A DNA stretch of 64,000 nt, taken from contig NC_010001.1 in assembly GCF_000018685.1 (NCBI RefSeq), positions 2,124,001 through 2,188,000 of the forward strand, in the 5' to 3' direction. The position numbers and the translations under genes were made by a program. Of the stretch, positions 17,595 through 25,900 are shown piece by piece (positions within the stretch are counted from its first letter, which is position 1; each line of letters opens with the position of its first letter). Under the pieces are notes generated by a model. The model did no database searches. It saw nothing but the letters and a program-made list of their open reading frames with translations, and was not told the origin of the DNA. The stretch comes from Lachnoclostridium phytofermentans ISDg. GTDB lineage: Bacteria > Bacillota > Clostridia > Lachnospirales > Lachnospiraceae.

Positions 17595-18572
17595 ATGAAA
17601 ATAAATATGTCTTATGGTAGTGGCGGGGTTCAAACTAGTAATCTGATCCACGATATCTTTTTAAAGCATTTTAACAATTCCATATTGAACCGATTGGAGG
17701 ATTCCGCAGTTCTTAATGTATCTGGTAAAATTGCTTATACAACGGATTCCTTTGTGGTAACGCCTATGTTCTTCAAGGGCGGTGACATCGGTAAATTGGC
17801 AGTCTGCGGTACGGTCAACGATCTGACCATGATGGGAGCGATTCCGAAGTATCTGACCTGCGGATTCATATTAGAAGAGGGTACGGAAATTGAGACTGTG
17901 GAGCGGATTGCAGAGTCTATGGCAAGGGCAGCAAAGGAAGCAAAGGTGAAAATTGTTGCTGGTGATACCAAGGTAATCGAAGGTAAGGGCGGTGTATATA
18001 TTAATACATCCGGAATTGGTGAGATCGCCGTAAATGGGGTAAGTGTGTCAGCTTGTAAGGAGGGGGACGCAATTCTTCTCTCTGGAAATCTTGGCGAGCA
18101 CCATGCAGCAATCATGTCAGAGCGCATGGGAATACAAAATGAGATTTCTAGCGACTGTGCACCGTTAACAGGAATTCTAAACAAATTCATCAAAGAAGGG
18201 ATAAAGGTTCATTTCATGAGAGATGTGACTAGAGGCGGACTTGCCACCATCTTAAATGAGATAACCGACAGCTCGAACTGTGGTGTCGAAATTGAAGAAA
18301 CAGCACTGCCCATCAGTAATGAGATACGCGGCTTTTGTGATATCCTTGGGCTGGATCCATTATATATGGCTAATGAAGGCAAGATGATCGCCGTAGTTCC
18401 TGGAAAACAGGCAGAGAAGGCTCTGGAGGCCATGAGAAGTAGCGTCTATGGTAAGAATGCGGCAATCATCGGCAGAATAACAGAAGGAAAAAGTGTTACC
18501 ATGAAGACCACTTTACAGGGAACCCGAAGAATTGATGTTCTTTACGGAGAAGGTCTGCCGAGAATATGCTAG
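17595..18572 (+). CDS. hypE: HypE, thiocyanate-forming dehydratase
   Basis: Protein of 325 residues of the AIR-synthase/PurM-like family: MSYGSGGVQTSNLI, YTTDSFVVTP, VCGTVNDLTMMGA, GDTKV and RDVTRGGLATILNE. It ends in the diagnostic PRIC, whose terminal Cys is carbamoylated by HypF and dehydrated with ATP to a thiocyanate. The ATG at 17595 gives the normal N-terminus; the open frame to 17526 adds a non-conserved Arg/Lys-rich piece. Last gene of the ech-hyp operon. I see no strong terminator immediately after it. Confidence 0.95.
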   Translation: MKINMSYGSGGVQTSNLIHDIFLKHFNNSILNRLEDSAVLNVSGKIAYTTDSFVVTPMFFKGGDIGKLAVCGTVNDLTMMGAIPKYLTCGFILEEGTEIETVERIAESMARAAKEAKVKIVAGDTKVIEGKGGVYINTSGIGEIAVNGVSVSACKEGDAILLSGNLGEHHAAIMSERMGIQNEISSDCAPLTGILNKFIKEGIKVHFMRDVTRGGLATILNEITDSSNCGVEIEETALPISNEIRGFCDILGLDPLYMANEGKMIAVVPGKQAEKALEAMRSSVYGKNAAIIGRITEGKSVTMKTTLQGTRRIDVLYGEGLPRIC

Positions 18573-18576
18573 ATCA

Positions 18577-18882
18577 AGGGTAGGAACCATTGGCCATCCG
18601 ATCACGCAGGAATAACTGCAAAATATTATCGACGCATCAATGCAATTATTTGCTAATAAGGGTTATCTTGCTATCACGATGAAAGACATTTGTGATAGCT
18701 GCGGCTTGAGCAGAGATGGGCTATATCGTCATTTTTTATCAACCAAAGAGGTCTTTATAGCTGAAAACAATTTCCATAATATGCATGAAGTGATGAAATC
18801 GGCGAACCCGATACTGGAAATAGTAGATTACCACGCAAAACTACTCCTTCACGAGTATTTTAAATTGTTAATGCATTATTAG
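18577..18882 (+). pseudogene. TetR-family regulator remnant
   Basis: The frame ITQE-stop-LQNIIDASMQLFANKGYLAITMKDIC, with a TAA at 18613-18615, reads as a TetR DNA-binding domain with a nonsense codon in its first helix. It continues through CGLSRDGLYRHFLSTKEVF and stops after about 80 residues, where the ligand-binding domain should begin. No ATG or ribosome site precedes it. An internal ATG at 18640 would give only a partial helix-turn-helix. Its 3' end overlaps the convergent pucR-like gene. Clear relic. Confidence 0.7.
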
Positions 18883-20422
18883 GCTGAAAGGATTTAGCCG
18901 AGCTTTTATTTTGCTCATTATACTGGTCAATGAGGAAAGAAAGTCGAAGCAGGAAAAGCGTATTAATGTCTGAAAGGTCAACCTGGCTTAATTCAGTGAT
19001 ACGATTTAAACGGTAGACAAGTGAATTTCGGTGAATAAATAAACTTTCTGAAGTTAATTTAATGTTACATCCCTTATTTATGAAGACACATAAGGTCTTA
19101 TACAGCTGGGAACTGTTTTCATGGTCATACTGACGGAGAACTGCCAGAGCAGGATGGCAGAACCGTCCTAATTTATCGGGATTCTTTGCTTCCGAAAACA
19201 AATCAAAAATCTGATAATTTTGATAGTGGTATACCAAACCTTCCGGGTTTAATTTATGACCCAACTTTAATGCAGCATGGGCTTGTTCATAATGGCTTAC
19301 AAAGTTTTCAATACAAGCAAAAGAATTACTGATTCCAATTCGTATGTGTTCCTTTTTTGAAAAGCATTTCAATAGTTCTAGTAACATTAAATTCATTTCA
19401 GTATCTTCCTTTAACGGAATTACCGCCACAATACCGTTTTTATGATAAGTAACATGGGTACCGGGAATCTGTATTTTCAGATTCTTGCATACAGAGCTTT
19501 TTAAGTACTGTAGTCCAAGATATTTTGTAGGACGAATGAATAGAACCAGCATTTTGTCAGGAAAATGTAGTTCTGCCAGTCTTGGCATGATATCCTTTTC
19601 AGGCGCACCAATCAGCATATCATATAATAATTCATGATAAAGGCTGTTTTTTTCAAAAAGGTTAGGTGTATAGTACGCTATGGTGTAGCTAATAACATGG
19701 CTTATTATGCTTAGCATTTCAAAATGGTAAGGAAGAAAATTGTTCTCTCCTTCAATCATCAATAAGAACCCAATCTGAGTTTGATTATGAAAAACTTTAC
19801 TGCTTAACTTACGGTAAGGGGATTTGATGCAGGTAACTTCAACAGCGGCTGTAGTCTGAGAAGCGTTACGTATAGATTTCAATTCTTTTACTTCACTAAT
19901 AAATTCATAGCAGCAGTATCCCTGTTTCGTATTCTCTTTCCAAAGAGGATCGAGGACAGGGACAGAAGTAGAACTGGCAATGATTTTAAAGTTCATATCA
20001 CAGAATAGTAAAGAATTTCCAAGCCTTACAGAGGCAGCATCAATAACGGCTTCAATGTTATGGGTTTTATCTGCGAGAGCAGTAAGTTCCTCAAAAATTC
20101 CAATCCCTTTACGAGTCGTTTCAATCAAAGCTTTTGCATCGTTGAATATAGTAAATAAAGAGTCTTCCGATACTAAAGCAATATTACCCACAGTGGAAAG
20201 GGGAGGCGCTGCAAGATCCGTGCGAGCAATTATGCATTGATATGGAACCGACACAGCGTTTGTTAATTGTTTGTCATAACCAAAGTAAAGAGTAGTCCTA
20301 ATCGCATTATCATGTTTATTATCAATCAAAGCAACATCCTGTATTTCTAAATCTTCCCCTTGGGATAGGATATCAATTGAATATTCTTCTGAAATTCTTT
20401 CTATTAACTTCGTAAATGTCAT
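18860..20422 (-). CDS. PucR-family transcriptional regulator
   Basis: Protein of 520 residues. The C-terminal 60 residues hold the PucR/CdaR helix-turn-helix (KLTSESLFIHRNSLVYRLNRITEL). The middle has a GGDEF-like fold typical of the family, and the N-terminal 250 residues a sensory region. The start is ATG at 20422 with GGGGAA six bases upstream. An open frame to 20509 is excluded because a near-consensus sigma-A promoter (20466-20494) lies between. It is divergent from the OYE-decarboxylase fusion gene and very likely controls it. PucR relatives govern purine, amino-acid and aromatic catabolism. Confidence 0.88.
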   Translation of the reverse strand: MTFTKLIERISEEYSIDILSQGEDLEIQDVALIDNKHDNAIRTTLYFGYDKQLTNAVSVPYQCIIARTDLAAPPLSTVGNIALVSEDSLFTIFNDAKALIETTRKGIGIFEELTALADKTHNIEAVIDAASVRLGNSLLFCDMNFKIIASSTSVPVLDPLWKENTKQGYCCYEFISEVKELKSIRNASQTTAAVEVTCIKSPYRKLSSKVFHNQTQIGFLLMIEGENNFLPYHFEMLSIISHVISYTIAYYTPNLFEKNSLYHELLYDMLIGAPEKDIMPRLAELHFPDKMLVLFIRPTKYLGLQYLKSSVCKNLKIQIPGTHVTYHKNGIVAVIPLKEDTEMNLMLLELLKCFSKKEHIRIGISNSFACIENFVSHYEQAHAALKLGHKLNPEGLVYHYQNYQIFDLFSEAKNPDKLGRFCHPALAVLRQYDHENSSQLYKTLCVFINKGCNIKLTSESLFIHRNSLVYRLNRITELSQVDLSDINTLFLLRLSFLIDQYNEQNKSSAKSFQPNNALTI

Positions 20423-20465
20423 ATTTTTCCCCATTTCTGCGATGATCTGTATAAAATATAGTTTT

Positions 20466-20494
20466 ACTATAGTGCACGATAAACAAATTGTCAA
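20466..20494 (-). promoter_or_regulatory. Sigma-A promoter of the PucR-type gene
   Basis: On the minus strand TTGACA (20494-20489), 17-bp spacer, TATAGT (20471-20466). Near consensus. It fixes the pucR-like start downstream, at 20422. Confidence 0.7.
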
Positions 20495-20583
20495 ATATTT
20501 ATCATTCATAATACACGTTGTCGAATTACTGATTTTAACGTATTCTTATGGCATTATAAAGGTTATAGCTTAATGCAGATTAT

Positions 20584-20597
20584 TTCTTATATAAGAA
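20584..20597. promoter_or_regulatory. 14-bp palindrome ahead of the fusion gene
   Basis: TTCTTATATAAGAA is a perfect inverted repeat located 18 bases before the ATG of the OYE-decarboxylase gene and just before its AGGAGG. It is a possible operator for the divergent PucR-type protein or another regulator. Confidence 0.4.
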
Positions 20598-20615
20598 CAT
20601 AATAGGAGGAAAAAG

Positions 20616-23429
20616 ATGTATAACAAATTATTTGAAGTGGGAAGCATTGGAAAGGTAACTATTAAGAATCGTTTGGTCATGTCACCAATGGGATGTGGAC
20701 TTGCCAATCTTGATGGGACACCGTCTGAAGACATGATTGAATTTTATGAAGCGAGAGCAATTGGCGGTGCAGGAATCATTATACCAGAGATTACCCGTAT
20801 CAATGATGTGCATGGAGCAGGGCTTATGAGGCAGCTGTCCGTCACAAAAGACAGTCATATCGGTCCACTGGCTGAACTTGCGAAAGCAGTACATAAGCAT
20901 GGTAGCAAGATATTTATACAGTTGCATCATCCTGGACGTGAAACGGTGTCTGCACTTCTTGGCGGACAGCCAGTAGTTGCACCGTCCCCTATTCCTTGTA
21001 AATTAGTAAAACAGGAGACACGTGCACTTACCATAGATGAAATAAAAGAATTGATTTCGCAGTTTATCGCAGGTGCAGTAAGAGTTAAAAAAGCAGGTTG
21101 TGACGGCGTAGAATTACACGCAGCACATGGATATCTGTTGCATCAGTTTCTGTCTCCTTATACAAATAAAAGAGAAGACGAATACGGCGGAAGTTTTGAA
21201 AATCGCCTAAGGATTATTATTGAAATTATCAATGGAATTCGGAAAGAATGTGGTCCTGATTTCCCAATAGGTATTCGATTAAGTGTAGAAGAATTTTTAG
21301 ATAAGACAGGTGTAACAGAAGAGTATATCCATATTCAGGATGGTGTAAAAATTGCCATGGCTTTAGAGCAGGCAGGTATTGACTTTCTTGATATCAGCTG
21401 CGGATTATATGAAACAGGTATGACCTGTATTGAACCTATTTCTTTTCCACAGGGTTGGAGACATGACATGCTTTTAGCAGTAAAAAGTCATTTAAAAATT
21501 CCAGTCATCGGTGTATCTGTATTTAGAGACCCTGCAGTAGCGGAAAAATTCCTGGAAGAAGGTGTAGTAGATTTTATTTCCATGGGACGTTCTTGGAATG
21601 CCGATGAAGAGTGGGGTAAAAAAGTACTGGAAGGAAGAGAAAAAGAATTACGCAAATGCATCTCTTGCCTACGTTGCTTTGAAAGTCTGAATGAATATAA
21701 TGCTGCCGGTATACCGCCGGAATGTGCACTAAACCCAAGATATGCAAGAGAACGGAAATATGGGAACCTTGTTCACGATACCAAAGGACACACTGCAGTA
21801 GTTGTTGGCGGTGGGCCAGCAGGAATGTGTGCAGCACAAACCCTTGCCCTCCGTGGTGTAAAAGTAACTTTGCTTGACCGTCAAAGTGAACTTGGAGGAA
21901 CTGTTAATCTGGCTAAGAAACCACCGTTAAAAGAACGTATGCAGTGGATTGCTGATTACTATAACGGTGAATTTAAGCGTATTGGAGTAGAAGTAAAGTT
22001 AAATACGGAAGCAACTGCAGATATGATTATGGAATATAAACCAGATGCAGTAATTCTTGCTACAGGCTCTAACTCCATTATTCCTGGGAAAATTCCTGGT
22101 ATAATGGGCAACAACGTATTTACGGTGGAATCGGTACTGTCAGGTAAATCAGCATTAAAAGGGGAAAAAGTAGCTGTTATCGGTGCAGGACTTACAGGAC
22201 TAGAGACTGCAGAATATCTTTTTGAAGAGGGAAATCAGGTTACCATTATTGATATGCTTGACAAGCCTGCCCCCAATGCAAACCATACCAATGTAGCTGA
22301 TGTCTGTGGCCGCTTGGCTAAATCCGGTGTAGAATATTTGCTAGGACATTCTTTAAAAGAGATAAAAACGGATAGTATTTTATTGGAGAGATTGGAAGAC
22401 CATGCAGAAGTAAATGTATCTGCAGATGCAGTCGTACTTTCTCTTGGATTTAGACCGGATCAATCTTTGGTTTCTGAATTAGAAGCAAAGGGTGTAGAGG
22501 TGAAAGTAATAGGAAGTGCCATAAAAGATGGAACTATCGCTCCTGCAGTACGTACAGGTTATGAAGTAGGAAGGGATTTATTTACGGAAAAACAAAAAGC
22601 TCCAAGCTTTCTAACGTCCAAAGAGGAAATACAAAACTTCGGTAAGATATCTCTCATGGATAATCAGGAGGGACTCTACATCAGCTATCTTACTGACCCG
22701 GCAGCAATTGCAAAGATACTGCCTCCACCATTGAAACCATTTTCTATGCCGGTGGTTACCTTATCCATCTGTCATGTTAATAATCCATCATTTGCAGATG
22801 ACTACTATGAAGCAATTTTGGGAGTTTATGCAACCTATGGTAAGTCACTTGGATTATATACGATGGGGCTGGTACTTGGCGGACCAGGAGCCGAGATGGC
22901 AGTACAATGCGGCCGTGATAATGGCAGTATTCCAAAGAAACTGGGAGGAGAATTTGTCATCCGAAGAAATGGTGATACGGTAACAGCAGGAGTAACCAGA
23001 AGAGGAACACAGCTTGTAGAAGCAACCATGAAATTAGGTGAGTATAATAATCCTCTGGCGGCTGCTCTCTATCAATTACCTGCAGCAGGTAAGCAGACAT
23101 TTGGAGGCGGTTTCTATTTCCATTTTGATCGTATGCCGGATGAAAACGGAGTATCTCATTTCCTAAACGGAGCATTGCTTATGAATCAATGTGAATATAA
23201 TTATCAATCATGGGAACCAGGAAATGTTGCGCTCAATTTAAAATCAAGCATTGATGACCCATGGGCAGAGCTACCGGTTAACACCATAATAGGTGGTGCT
23301 TATTCAAAGAACAGTTTGTTAGTACACAAACTTAATTTAGTAGAAAAGTTAGAAGCCAATGATGTAATTCCATATTTGTTAACCGGACGCTATGACCGTA
23401 CGGCATTTATGGAAACAGGTCGTATTTAA
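20616..23429 (+). CDS. Three-module enzyme: OYE/2,4-dienoyl-CoA-reductase-like flavoenzyme fused to an acetoacetate-decarboxylase-family domain
   Basis: Protein of 937 residues. Residues 1-370: FMN-binding old-yellow-enzyme barrel (VMSPMGCGLANLDG, FIQLHHPGRE, ELHAAHGYLLHQFLSPYTN, EDEYGGSFENR) ending in a [4Fe-4S] set, C348, C351, C354 and C370. Residues about 390-650: FAD/NAD(P) module with two dinucleotide folds (VVVGGGPAGMCAA; VAVIGAGLTGLETAEY). This much is the layout of dienoyl-CoA, enoate and bile-acid reductases. Residues about 670-937: acetoacetate-decarboxylase-like domain with PPPLKPFSMPVVTL, LGLYTMGLVLGG and GRDNGSIPKKLGG, where K774/K775 match the Schiff-base lysine pair of ADC. 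Ribosome site AGGAGG. I know of no standard family with this C-terminal fusion. Likely: reduce an enone, then decarboxylate or hydrate a beta-keto intermediate. Substrate unknown. Confidence 0.88.
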   Translation: MYNKLFEVGSIGKVTIKNRLVMSPMGCGLANLDGTPSEDMIEFYEARAIGGAGIIIPEITRINDVHGAGLMRQLSVTKDSHIGPLAELAKAVHKHGSKIFIQLHHPGRETVSALLGGQPVVAPSPIPCKLVKQETRALTIDEIKELISQFIAGAVRVKKAGCDGVELHAAHGYLLHQFLSPYTNKREDEYGGSFENRLRIIIEIINGIRKECGPDFPIGIRLSVEEFLDKTGVTEEYIHIQDGVKIAMALEQAGIDFLDISCGLYETGMTCIEPISFPQGWRHDMLLAVKSHLKIPVIGVSVFRDPAVAEKFLEEGVVDFISMGRSWNADEEWGKKVLEGREKELRKCISCLRCFESLNEYNAAGIPPECALNPRYARERKYGNLVHDTKGHTAVVVGGGPAGMCAAQTLALRGVKVTLLDRQSELGGTVNLAKKPPLKERMQWIADYYNGEFKRIGVEVKLNTEATADMIMEYKPDAVILATGSNSIIPGKIPGIMGNNVFTVESVLSGKSALKGEKVAVIGAGLTGLETAEYLFEEGNQVTIIDMLDKPAPNANHTNVADVCGRLAKSGVEYLLGHSLKEIKTDSILLERLEDHAEVNVSADAVVLSLGFRPDQSLVSELEAKGVEVKVIGSAIKDGTIAPAVRTGYEVGRDLFTEKQKAPSFLTSKEEIQNFGKISLMDNQEGLYISYLTDPAAIAKILPPPLKPFSMPVVTLSICHVNNPSFADDYYEAILGVYATYGKSLGLYTMGLVLGGPGAEMAVQCGRDNGSIPKKLGGEFVIRRNGDTVTAGVTRRGTQLVEATMKLGEYNNPLAAALYQLPAAGKQTFGGGFYFHFDRMPDENGVSHFLNGALLMNQCEYNYQSWEPGNVALNLKSSIDDPWAELPVNTIIGGAYSKNSLLVHKLNLVEKLEANDVIPYLLTGRYDRTAFMETGRI

Positions 23430-23484
23430 TTCAATAATTGGAGATATTATTTGTAGTCTCTATTAAAAGAAAGGATATATACAA

Positions 23485-24261
23485 ATGGAAAAACTGTTTG
23501 ATCTAACTGGAAAAGTAGCTGTAGTAACAGGAGCAAGTTCAGGGCTTGGAGCAGATGCGGCACTTGCCTATGCAAAAGCTGGAGCAGATGTTGCATTACT
23601 GGCAAGACGTATAGAAAAGCTTAATGAAGTAAAAGCAGAAATTGAGAAAATAGGAAGAAAGGTAGTTGCAGTTGGATGTGATGTTACAAATGAGGAAAGT
23701 GTAAAAACAGCGATGCAAACTGTGATTGATACCTTCGGCCACATTGATATTTTGCTAAATAATGCAGGAATTGCTGTTCGTGGTGGAGTAGACAGTATGT
23801 CAGTGGAGGATTGGGATAAATCCTATGATACAAATGTGAAGGGAATCTTTTTAGCAAGCAAATATGTAGTTCCACAAATGAAGGAAAGAGGCTATGGTAA
23901 AATTATTAATATCGCATCCGTAAATGCAGTAGTTGCGGATAAGTTTGATGCATTTATCAGACATTCCTATAATTCCTCCAAAGCTGCAGTGGTTGGCTTA
24001 ACAAGAGGAATGGCAGCTTCCTATGCAAGATATGGTATCACAGTGAATGCCATTGGACCAGCACTTTTTGAGAGTGAAATGACGAGTGATACCTTATTTA
24101 AGTCAGAAGAATTTTTGAACAAATATAATACAATGAACCCAGCAGGACGTCCGGGAAGAAAAGGGGAATTAAATGGTACGGTTCTCTATCTTTCCAGTGA
24201 TAGCTCCAGTTATGTTCAAGGCCAGTTCATAATCGTAGATGGTGGCGGAGCCCTTGTATAG
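23485..24261 (+). CDS. Short-chain dehydrogenase/reductase (FabG-like)
   Basis: Protein of 258 residues of the classical SDR family: cofactor motif TGASSGLG, NNAG in strand 4, catalytic Ser in INIASVNA, and Tyr/Lys in SYNSSKAAVVGLTRGMA. It ends with YVQGQFIIVDGGGALV. Acidic or arginine residues after the second strand (LLARR) favour NADP(H). It lies 55 bases after the OYE-decarboxylase fusion with its own AAAGGATAT site, so one operon. It probably oxidises or reduces an alcohol/ketone in the same pathway. Confidence 0.92.
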   Translation: MEKLFDLTGKVAVVTGASSGLGADAALAYAKAGADVALLARRIEKLNEVKAEIEKIGRKVVAVGCDVTNEESVKTAMQTVIDTFGHIDILLNNAGIAVRGGVDSMSVEDWDKSYDTNVKGIFLASKYVVPQMKERGYGKIINIASVNAVVADKFDAFIRHSYNSSKAAVVGLTRGMAASYARYGITVNAIGPALFESEMTSDTLFKSEEFLNKYNTMNPAGRPGRKGELNGTVLYLSSDSSSYVQGQFIIVDGGGALV

Positions 24262-24345
24262 AATTAGTATTTTAATTGGTAGTAGAACAGTTTAAGTTAG
24301 TTGATAGTCAGAAATTTATAAAATCATGGTTTAATTAATGATTAA

Positions 24346-24406
24346 AAGTGCCCGGAACCTTTGATTCTGGGTACTTTTTTGCCCGTTTTCATTGGTCGAA
24401 AACGGG
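24346..24406 (+). terminator. Double hairpin terminator after the SDR gene
   Basis: AAGTGCCCGGAA / TTCTGGGTACTT followed by TTTTTT (24346-24380), then a second perfect 9-bp stem CCCGTTTTC/GAAAACGGG (24382-24406). It ends the fusion-SDR transcript. Confidence 0.8.
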
Positions 24407-24569
24407 GAGTTGGAGATAAAACTAAACGGGGATTTTTAAATTAGATGTTAATTTTTCGGATGACAGAATAATGTTATGCCTTTATAATCCAATATTGTAA
24501 AGAGTTAAAAAATTTAACCAGAAAACTTATGTTACAATAAATGAAAGAATGAAAAAGAGGTACCTAGCA

Positions 24570-25625
24570 ATGATTAAGGATGAAAATAAAAAGCATCAGT
24601 ATTATCAGGCGTTATTGAATAAAGATTCAAAGTATGATGGGATATTTTTTGCCGGTATTAGAACAACAGGTGTATTTTGTCATGCTACTTGCCCGGCCAA
24701 AAAACCAAGATATGAAAACTGTACTTTCTATGAGACAGCTGAAGAGGCTTTATTAGCAGGATATCGTCCGTGTAAAAGATGTAACCCTTTATTTTATCCT
24801 CAAGAGTTATCCCCATTGGTAAAACAAATGGTTTCACTAGTAGAAAAAAATCCAGAGAAGAAATGGAGAGATTCTGATTTTGCTGAACTTGGGATTCATT
24901 CTGCAACTGCCAGAAGGCAATTTAAGCAGAAGTATGGGATGACCTTTGTTCAATACGCCAGAGCAAGAAGAATGGGAATTGCTATGAAGACTATACGTAC
25001 TGGTGAGAAAATTATTAATGCTCAAATAGATGTGGGATATGATTCTTCTAGTGGATTTCATGATGCATTTTCAAAGATTATGGGAAGAACACCGAAAAAA
25101 TCTAATGAGTTTAAAATACTGTATGCTGATTGGGTTGATACAAAACTTGGGCCTATGATGAGTATTGCAGATGAAAAATATCTTTATTTACTTGAATTTG
25201 TTGATCGTCGTGGATTAGAAAGAGAGGTAGAACGCTTGCGAAACCGTCTAAATGCTTCTATAATACCAGGGAAAACCAACATTTCTAATTGTATTAAAGA
25301 GGAATTAAATCAGTATTTTGATAATAAACTTCTTAAGTTTGAAACACCGGTCATGCTTTTGGGGTCTGACTTTCAAAAGAAAGTCTGGGGAGAATTGGTG
25401 AAGATAAATATGGGTGAGACTAAGAGCTATAAAGATATGGCTATATCGATTGGCAACGCAAAATCTGTACGTGCTGTTGGTAATGCAAATGGTGCGAATC
25501 AATTAGCTCTTATTATTCCATGTCATAGAGTGATACAAAGTGATGGTTCACTTGGTGGGTATGGTGGAGGTATAGAACGGAAAAAATGGTTACTTAATCA
25601 TGAAAATCAGAATAGAAACTTCTAA
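24570..25625 (+). CDS. ada: Bifunctional Ada: methylphosphotriester sensor/AraC activator and O6-methylguanine methyltransferase
   Basis: Protein of 351 residues. The N-terminal Ada zinc domain has C37 (GVFCHATCPAKKP) and CKRC. This is followed by an AraC-type helix-turn-helix (IINAQIDVGYDSSSGFHDAF) and a C-terminal OGT domain with active-site C318 in IPCHRV and the GGYGGG tail. It repairs methyl lesions suicidally and, when methylated on the N-terminal Cys, activates transcription of its own gene. The start at 24570 is preferred because AGAGG lies 9 bases upstream; an ATG 21 bases earlier lacks a ribosome site. Confidence 0.94.
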   Translation: MIKDENKKHQYYQALLNKDSKYDGIFFAGIRTTGVFCHATCPAKKPRYENCTFYETAEEALLAGYRPCKRCNPLFYPQELSPLVKQMVSLVEKNPEKKWRDSDFAELGIHSATARRQFKQKYGMTFVQYARARRMGIAMKTIRTGEKIINAQIDVGYDSSSGFHDAFSKIMGRTPKKSNEFKILYADWVDTKLGPMMSIADEKYLYLLEFVDRRGLEREVERLRNRLNASIIPGKTNISNCIKEELNQYFDNKLLKFETPVMLLGSDFQKKVWGELVKINMGETKSYKDMAISIGNAKSVRAVGNANGANQLALIIPCHRVIQSDGSLGGYGGGIERKKWLLNHENQNRNF

Positions 25626-25666
25626 TAACCAATGGAAAGCTCATGAATAAAAAGTTTGATGTTTTT

Positions 25667-25734
25667 AATTGATACTTTCATAAAATCATTTCATAGACAT
25701 AATAGTTGCTATAATTTAAAATGAAAGTGTCATA
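25667..25734. repeat. Inverted element containing a 26-bp motif repeated at 26986
   Basis: The 26-bp segment 25667-25692 recurs at 26986-27011 with 23 of 26 bases identical. In addition its TTGATACTTTCAT half is mirrored by ATGAAAGTGTCAT (25722-25734), with a TTGCTATAAT-like -10 in between. It sits between ada and the lactonase gene. Possibly a binding site or a transcript end structure. Confidence 0.35.
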
Positions 25735-25900
25735 AAAAAGCAAAAGGTCATGCTACTTATGCAACATAGACTTATTGCATATAACAGCTGCTGAAATCTT
25801 ATTTTTCACATGCAGTTTCTGCAATATAGTCACGCATCACTTGAAAGATATGTCCTTTTGGAACTCTCATCATAAAATAATAAATAAATGGAGATAACTT

